A stretch of DNA of 9,713 nt from Xanthobacteraceae bacterium. Lineage in GTDB: Bacteria; Pseudomonadota; Alphaproteobacteria; Rhizobiales; Xanthobacteraceae. The position numbers were made by a program, and so were the translations under genes. Within the stretch, counting starts at the first letter, position 1. Each line of letters begins with the position of its first letter. The stretch is taken from the NCBI GenBank assembly GCA_030039105.1, contig JASHQO010000249.1, positions 1 to 9,713 of the forward strand, in the 5' to 3' direction. Shown here one piece after another: positions 5,102-9,713 of this stretch. The notes below the pieces were generated by a model that searched no databases, had not been told where the DNA came from, and saw only the letters and a program-made list of their open reading frames with translations.

Positions 5102-6809
5102 AGGTATCGCGACCTTGCGTGATGACGTTGACGAGCGCCGGCGTGCCGGAGCGCACCGCGTCGAAGGCGCGCTTGAGCGCCGCCGGCAGCGCGCCCGGCT
5201 CGGTGACCTTCTCGCCGACGCCGCCGCAGGTCGCGATCACCTTCTCATAGTCGGGCGCCGGCTTGAGCTCGGTGAGCGGCATGGAATTGGCCTTAGCCGC
5301 ATAGCCGCCGGGAAACACGTCGAGCGTCGAGGCGCGCACCGCGTGCCAACTCTGGTTGTTGGCGATGACGGTCAGCGTCGGCAGGCTCTCGGAGCGGCCG
5401 ACATAGTGGAACGGCAGCGGGTTGCCGAACATGTAGGAGCCGTCGCCGACGATTGAGATCACCTCGCGCCACGGCGCGGCAAGCTTGGCGCCGAGCGCCG
5501 CGCCGAGCCCGAAGCCGAGGCCGCCGGCGAGCAGGCTGCCCATGTAGCTGCCCTGCTTGGTCATCTGCAACTGGCCGATCGGCACGCCGAGCTCGTTGAT
5601 GATGATGGCGTCCTCGGTCTTCAACTCGTTGAGGCAGGCGGCGATGTGCGAGGTCGAGATCGGCGTCCGCGACCTGGCCGCCTCCAGCGCGCGGCGCCGC
5701 GCCGCCACCAGCTCCTCGCGAAGCGCGGCGATCGCCTGGCGACGCGTCTCGACGGCGGCGCGCTTCATGCGCGTGCGCAGGCTCTCGCGCAACAGCGGCA
5801 ACGCACCGCGCGTGGTGCCGCTGATGAGCAGATCCGCCTCGAAGTCGCGGAACGGGTATTGGGTCTGCAGCGGATCGGGCGAGATGTGGATGATTTTGGC
5901 GTCGCGGCCCGGCGTCACCGTCTTCGGCACCCACGGCACCGGGGCATCGAGCACCAGCACGACGTCGGCACGCGGCAGCAGCGCCTTCACGTCGTAGCCG
6001 AGATGCATCGGATGATTGGACGGCAGGTTGAGATCGTTCGGCTCGCCCTGCACCACCGGCAGCGCAAATTCTTCCGTCAGCGCCGCGAACGCCGCGAAGG
6101 CTTGCGGCGAACGCCCGAGCGCGGACGTGAGAATGAGCGGGAACTGGGCGCCGGCGAGCAGATCGGCCGCCGCGTCGATCGCCTCGCGCGACGGCACCGC
6201 GGCGATGGCGCCGAGCGGGCGCTCCTCGTCGCGGCGCGGCGGCACCGCCGCGTCCGACAGAACTTCGCGGGGCAGCGTCAGATAGACCGGTCCGCGCGGC
6301 TCGCTCATGGCGATATCCAGCGCGCGGTCGACGATGGCCGCGACCGGCTGGCCGGAGCGCAGCTCGTAGTCCCATTTGGTGAATTCGCGCACCATGCCGC
6401 CCTGGTCGAACGCTTCCTGGCCCCAGTGGATCGGCCGGTTGCGCGAGGCGTGATGGCCGGTCTCGGTGATCGGGGTGCGGCCGGCGGCGAGCAGGATCGG
6501 AATGTTATCGCGTGCCGCGTTCATCAGGCCGTTGACGGTGTTGCCGGTGCCGACGGTGACGTGGACCATCACCGCGGCCGGCTTGCCGGCGATCTTGTAG
6601 TAGCCGTGCGCCATCGCCATGGCGACATTCTCGTGCGGCACGACGAGGACGCGCGGGAATTTGCGTCGGCTGTCGGCATTCATGGCGAGCGATTCGATCA
6701 GCGGGGCGAAATCGGTGCCGGCATTGGCGAAGACGTAGTCGATGCCGCGCTCGGCGAGGCGGGTCAGATAGGCCTGCGCGGAGATGTCGGGAGATTCGGG
6801 GGTTCGCAT
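5100..6809 (-). CDS. IlvB-family thiamine-diphosphate-dependent enzyme
   Basis: 569-residue enzyme of the acetolactate synthase / benzoylformate decarboxylase superfamily. The PYR domain (about 10-180) holds the cofactor-activating glutamate E60 in PHENVAMAMA. The central domain covers about 205-345. The PP domain (about 385-565) has the metal/ThDP motif GDGSYMFGNP (455-464), closed by NN at 484-485. These are the catalytic essentials for decarboxylation or carboligation of a 2-oxo acid, but they do not tell the substrate. Distinctive runs such as TGHHASRNRPIHWGQEAFDQ mark a subfamily usually annotated only as a thiamine-pyrophosphate-requiring protein. ATG 6809 is chosen because the family fold starts just after it; AAGGA lies a rather long 13 bases upstream. 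The frame is open to 6935 without family similarity. It is the first gene of a two-gene unit with the ModA-like protein and is divergent from msrB. Confidence 0.88.
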   Translation of the reverse strand: MRTPESPDISAQAYLTRLAERGIDYVFANAGTDFAPLIESLAMNADSRRKFPRVLVVPHENVAMAMAHGYYKIAGKPAAVMVHVTVGTGNTVNGLMNAARDNIPILLAAGRTPITETGHHASRNRPIHWGQEAFDQGGMVREFTKWDYELRSGQPVAAIVDRALDIAMSEPRGPVYLTLPREVLSDAAVPPRRDEERPLGAIAAVPSREAIDAAADLLAGAQFPLILTSALGRSPQAFAAFAALTEEFALPVVQGEPNDLNLPSNHPMHLGYDVKALLPRADVVLVLDAPVPWVPKTVTPGRDAKIIHISPDPLQTQYPFRDFEADLLISGTTRGALPLLRESLRTRMKRAAVETRRQAIAALREELVAARRRALEAARSRTPISTSHIAACLNELKTEDAIIINELGVPIGQLQMTKQGSYMGSLLAGGLGFGLGAALGAKLAAPWREVISIVGDGSYMFGNPLPFHYVGRSESLPTLTVIANNQSWHAVRASTLDVFPGGYAAKANSMPLTELKPAPDYEKVIATCGGVGEKVTEPGALPAALKRAFDAVRSGTPALVNVITQGRDT

Positions 6810-7062
6810 CGGTCGGCGTCCGTCCTTGAGTGAGCGTTTCCAAGTCTGGTTGGCCGGCACAATAGAGGCCAAAGTCCGCTGCCGAAAGCCCAAGTCGGTG
6901 CCACCGCCACGCCGCCGCGAGCCGGCCGGCGCCACGCGTCAACTTCATGTGAAATTGCCGATCGGCGCGATCAAATAGCGCTGCCGCCCGTATCCATGGC
7001 GTGACTTTGCAGGACAACCTCGCCAGATTCTGCGTGCGACCGCCGATCCGGCGAAGGATTTT

Positions 7063-7068
7063 GGGAGG
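7063..7068 (+). promoter_or_regulatory. msrB Shine-Dalgarno
   Basis: GGGAGG lies 5 bases before ATG 7074, the strongest ribosome site in the window, and fixes the start that includes the signal peptide. Confidence 0.8.
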
Positions 7069-7073
7069 ACGAC

Positions 7074-7580
7074 ATGTTCACACGTCGATACGCCTTGTAT
7101 GCCGGCGCCGCGGGCCTTGCCGCGCTTGCGCTCGGCCGCCTGACGCGATCGCATGCCGCCGACACCCCGCCGCACCCTTATGAAGTCAGCCACAGCGACG
7201 CCGAGTGGCACAAGCTCCTGACCCCGGCGCAATACGACGTGCTGCGCGAGGCGGGCACCGAGCGGCCGTTCACCAGTCCGCTGCTCAACGAGCACCGCGC
7301 CGGCACCTTCGGCTGCGCCGGCTGCGACCTGGCGCTGTACTCGTCGAAGACCAAGTTCGAAAGCGGCACCGGCTGGCCGAGCTTCTGGGCTCCGCTCGAC
7401 AACGCCGTCGACGAGCGCACCGACCGTTCGTTCGGCATGAGCCGCACCGCGGTATCGTGCCATCGCTGCGGCGGCCACCTCGGCCACGTTTTTCCCGACG
7501 GGCCGAAGCCGACCGGCCTGCGCTATTGCATGAACGGCGTGGCGCTGAAATTCACCCCGGCGGCGAACGGCTCGACCTGA
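7074..7580 (+). CDS. msrB: Exported peptide-methionine (R)-S-oxide reductase MsrB
   Basis: 168-residue MsrB (EC 1.8.4.12), which repairs R-methionine sulfoxide in proteins. Residues 1-28 form an export signal with twin arginines (TRRYALY), a hydrophobic run AGAAGLAALALG and a likely cut after SHA-28, suggesting Tat transport to the periplasm. The mature part is a standard MsrB domain: substrate motif GTGWPSFW (98-105), zinc cysteines C81, C84, C129 and C132, HLGHVFPDGP (135-144), and catalytic C152 in RYCMN, where most homologues have RYCIN or RYCVN. The strong GGGAGG site supports the start. The gene is divergent from the ThDP unit and convergent with nadX. An exported MsrB would need a periplasmic electron donor, and none is encoded here. 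Confidence 0.94.
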   Translation: MFTRRYALYAGAAGLAALALGRLTRSHAADTPPHPYEVSHSDAEWHKLLTPAQYDVLREAGTERPFTSPLLNEHRAGTFGCAGCDLALYSSKTKFESGTGWPSFWAPLDNAVDERTDRSFGMSRTAVSCHRCGGHLGHVFPDGPKPTGLRYCMNGVALKFTPAANGST

Positions 7581-7614
7581 GCCGCGCGCCGCAAACGCGC
7601 CCAGGGCGGTGCGC

Positions 7615-8430
7615 TCAGGTGCCGACCTTCAGCTCCGACACCAGCCCGCGCAGCATCGCCACCGTGCTCAGCGCGACAATGCGGCCGGTGCGCGGGTTCT
7701 CGACCGACGGCACGTTCTCGATCGACATCGAAAACCGCGCGGTGTCGGCATCGACGTCGATGCGATGGCTGTTGCGGTCGAGCGCGGGATCGGCCCAGAT
7801 TTCGAGCCGGGTCGCGTCAGGCCCGATGCCGGCGAGGCTGAGCGCGGCGGCGACATTGACGTTCTGCGGAAAGCCGCGCGCGCCCTCGCGCGCCGTGCCG
7901 TCGAACACTTTTCGCGCGGTGTTGAGGCCTTGCAGCGAAATACCGCGCTCGACCAGGTAAGGCGCGCCGTCGAGACCGTTCGGCGGCTTGCGCGTGATCA
8001 TGGTGACCGAGCGGATGGTGCCTTCGGCGGCGGCGCGCACCGCATCGAGCCCGATCAGGCCGCCGGTCGGCACCAGAATCCGCGCGCCGGTTTCCTTGGC
8101 GCGCGCCACCAAGTCCCAATGTTCCAGAAGCCGTCCGACGCTGAGCGGCATGAACACTTTGCCGCGCTCGATCACCGACGACGCGACCGCCCGAAACGGC
8201 TCCGGCGGCAGGCCTTCGACCACGAGGTCGCAGGTCTCGGCGAGCGCTGCCGCGGGCACCATTGCAATTCGCCCGCCGACTTGCGGCAGGTTGCGTTTGG
8301 CCTTGTCGCGGTCGCGCACCGAGACGGCGGTCAGAACGAGCCCCGGAATGCCGGCCTCGATCCGCCGCGCGACCTCGAGGCCGACGGCGCCGAGCCCCGC
8401 CAATCCCACCTTGAGAGCCTCGCGCGCCAC
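7615..8430 (-). CDS. nadX: L-aspartate dehydrogenase
   Basis: 271-residue NAD(P)-dependent aspartate dehydrogenase (EC 1.4.1.21), producing iminoaspartate/oxaloacetate from aspartate; in some bacteria it replaces NadB in NAD synthesis. The N-terminal Rossmann motif is GLAGLGAVG (9-17). Further family signatures are PTGGLIGLDA (121-130), FPQNVNVAAALSLAG (187-201), DRNSHRI with catalytic H222, and NVPSVENPRTG near the C-terminus. The GTG start at 8430 is chosen because AGGGGG (8435-8440) precedes it by 4 bases and the protein then begins just before the Rossmann strand. The same frame stays open for 359 more codons upstream, but that part is antisense to the GGT-like gene and its own leader and is not coding. 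No nadA or nadC is adjacent, so an amino acid catabolic role is equally possible. Confidence 0.88.
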   Translation of the reverse strand: MAREALKVGLAGLGAVGLEVARRIEAGIPGLVLTAVSVRDRDKAKRNLPQVGGRIAMVPAAALAETCDLVVEGLPPEPFRAVASSVIERGKVFMPLSVGRLLEHWDLVARAKETGARILVPTGGLIGLDAVRAAAEGTIRSVTMITRKPPNGLDGAPYLVERGISLQGLNTARKVFDGTAREGARGFPQNVNVAAALSLAGIGPDATRLEIWADPALDRNSHRIDVDADTARFSMSIENVPSVENPRTGRIVALSTVAMLRGLVSELKVGT

Positions 8431-8559
8431 GTTTCCCCCTACTCTGGCAGACCGCTCCGCGGCCCGGTACATTGCCGTCTGTATGCGCCGGCCGGCCGCC
8501 AAGCAATGGGCCGCAGCACGGATGACATCCGCATGAGCGACGGAATCAAGAGACATTTC

Positions 8560-9713
8560 ATGACCAACATCAATCCCAACACCTTCACCACCCGCCCGGA
8601 GATCGAAGGCACGTTCGGGGTGGTGACCTCGACCCATTGGATCGCGACCGCCGTCGGCATGGGGATTTTGGAGCGCGGCGGCAACGCCTTCGACGCCGCG
8701 GTCGCCACCGCATTCACCTTGCAGGTGGTCGAGCCGCATCTCAACGGGCCGGGCGGCGACGTTCCGGTCATCATCTACGATGTCAAGCGCGGCAAGCCGG
8801 AAGTGATCTGCGGGCAAGGCGTGGCGCCGGCCAAAGCAACAATTTCGCACTATCGCAGCGAAGGCCTCGACCTCGTGCCCGGCACCGGGCTTCTCGCCGC
8901 GTGCGTGCCCGGCACGTTCGAGACCTGGATGATGCTGCTGCGCGACTACGGCACCATGACCGTCGCCGACGTGCTTAAGCCGGCGATCGGCTATGCCGAG
9001 CACGGCTATCCGCTGCTCGAGCGCACCAATGCCACCATTTCGACCGTCGCCGCCATGTTCCGGCAATACTGGCCGACGTCGGCCGCGGTCTATCTGCCGA
9101 ACAACGAAGTGCCGAAGACCGGCTCGCTGTTCGCCAACACGACGCTGGCGGCGACCTATGCCCGCATCGTCAAGGAAGCCGAAAGCGCCGGCGGCGACCG
9201 CGTGGCGCAGATCGAGCGCGCGCGCAAGAGTTGGTCGCACGGCTTCGTCGCCGAGGCGATCGACCGCTTCTGCCGGACGCAGGAGATCATGGACACCAGC
9301 GGCCGGCGCCATCGCGGCGTGCTCACCGCCGACGACATGGCGCGCTGGACGCCGCATGTCGAAGCGCCGCTGACCTACGACTACCGCGGCTATACCGTGT
9401 GCAAGACCGGACCGTGGGGCCAGGGGCCGGTGACCTTGCAGCAACTGGCGCTGCTCAAAGGTTTTGAGTTCGACGGTCTCGACCCGACCGGACCGGATTT
9501 CATCCATCTCATCGTCGAGTGCTCGAAGCTCGCCTATGCCGACCGCGAGGTGTTCTACGGCGACCCCGATTTCGTCAAAGTGCCGATGGCGACGCTGCTG
9601 TCCGATGCCTACAACGCCGCACGCCGCAAGCTCGTCACCGACCAGGCGTCGCTCGACCAGCGCCCCGGCTCGATCGAAGGGTTCGGCGCGGTGGTGAAAC
9701 TGCGCCGTGACGC
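8560..9713 (+). CDS. Gamma-glutamyltransferase-family Ntn-hydrolase, 3' end outside window
   Basis: The first 384 codons, covering most of the large subunit; the catalytic threonine and small subunit lie beyond the edge. Family marks: GGNAFDAAVA (40-49), PHLNGPGGD (59-67), CVPGTFETW (115-123), and a segment near 315-340 (CSKLAYADREVFYGDPDF) typical of GGT. In E. coli GGT, R114 in the segment REMAPAKAT binds the gamma-glutamyl carboxylate; the matching segment here reads GQGVAPAKAT, without the arginine. Family members that lost it include enzymes acting on other amides, so I would not assume glutathione as substrate. No signal peptide is seen, whereas classical GGT is periplasmic. In-frame ATGs at 8506, 8533 and 8560 compete; 8560 is chosen because the domain starts shortly after it, although none has a good ribosome site. 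Divergent from nadX. Confidence 0.85.
   Translation, partial: MTNINPNTFTTRPEIEGTFGVVTSTHWIATAVGMGILERGGNAFDAAVATAFTLQVVEPHLNGPGGDVPVIIYDVKRGKPEVICGQGVAPAKATISHYRSEGLDLVPGTGLLAACVPGTFETWMMLLRDYGTMTVADVLKPAIGYAEHGYPLLERTNATISTVAAMFRQYWPTSAAVYLPNNEVPKTGSLFANTTLAATYARIVKEAESAGGDRVAQIERARKSWSHGFVAEAIDRFCRTQEIMDTSGRRHRGVLTADDMARWTPHVEAPLTYDYRGYTVCKTGPWGQGPVTLQQLALLKGFEFDGLDPTGPDFIHLIVECSKLAYADREVFYGDPDFVKVPMATLLSDAYNAARRKLVTDQASLDQRPGSIEGFGAVVKLRRD

Noticed and set aside
4347..5456. 369-codon plus-strand ORF
   Set aside because: It is antisense to the ModA-like and ThDP genes, which have clear motifs; its Arg/His/Gly-rich composition is typical of shadow frames.
6810..7073. TPP riboswitch upstream of the ThDP gene or divergent promoters in the msrB/ThDP gap
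   Set aside because: No thi-box CTGAGA core on the minus strand, and no -35/-10 pair with acceptable spacing on either strand.
7581..7614. Bidirectional terminator between msrB and nadX
   Set aside because: Only a short GC-rich stem of about 5 bp can form and there is no T-run on either strand.
8431..9507. 359 extra open codons upstream of nadX in the same frame on the minus strand
   Set aside because: They are antisense to the GGT-like gene and its leader, show no family sequence, and arise from the lack of stops opposite a GC-rich coding frame.

Overview
High-GC DNA with strong G/C bias at third codon positions. The proteins and repeats suggest an alphaproteobacterium of the order Hyphomicrobiales (Bradyrhizobium, Xanthobacter or Rhodopseudomonas-like). 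This placement is inference from gene content and protein style, since no rRNA or other marker gene is present.

Left part (1-3300): a 16-bp tandem repeat runs into a small Cys/His protein gene (55-360). A 468-bp gap follows, packed with heptanucleotide arrays around a short coding-like island. Next come thioredoxin reductase trxB (829-1794) and a LysR-type regulator (1890-2780), both on the plus strand. A 524-bp intergenic region then holds a REP-like palindrome, a promoter-like site, a probable small RNA ending in a textbook intrinsic terminator, and another heptad array. Middle (3305-5102): a D-2-hydroxyacid dehydrogenase on the plus strand converges on a two-gene minus-strand unit, a ThDP-dependent IlvB-family enzyme followed 12 bp later by a ModA-like binding protein without a signal peptide. 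Right part: a Tat-type exported MsrB (7074-7580, plus) diverges from the ThDP gene and converges on an L-aspartate dehydrogenase (7615-8430, minus). The latter is divergent from a gamma-glutamyltransferase-family gene (8560 to the window edge, plus).

TrxB and MsrB are both thiol or methionine redox functions. The ThDP enzyme, hydroxyacid dehydrogenase, aspartate dehydrogenase and GGT-like protein look like 2-oxo/2-hydroxy acid and amino acid metabolism, but nothing here ties them into one defined pathway.

The most unusual signal is a family of intergenic elements made of 7-bp units (CRGANGA on the left arm, its complement TCNTCYG on the right arm). They fill three gaps almost exactly from a stop codon or terminator to, in two cases, the next start codon. 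A fourth element with the same architecture uses a different heptad (CCTGACC type). The two genes directly after such elements lack a Shine-Dalgarno sequence. The second notable item is the probable sRNA at about 3042-3180. I do not see a defence system, transposase, CRISPR array or integrase.
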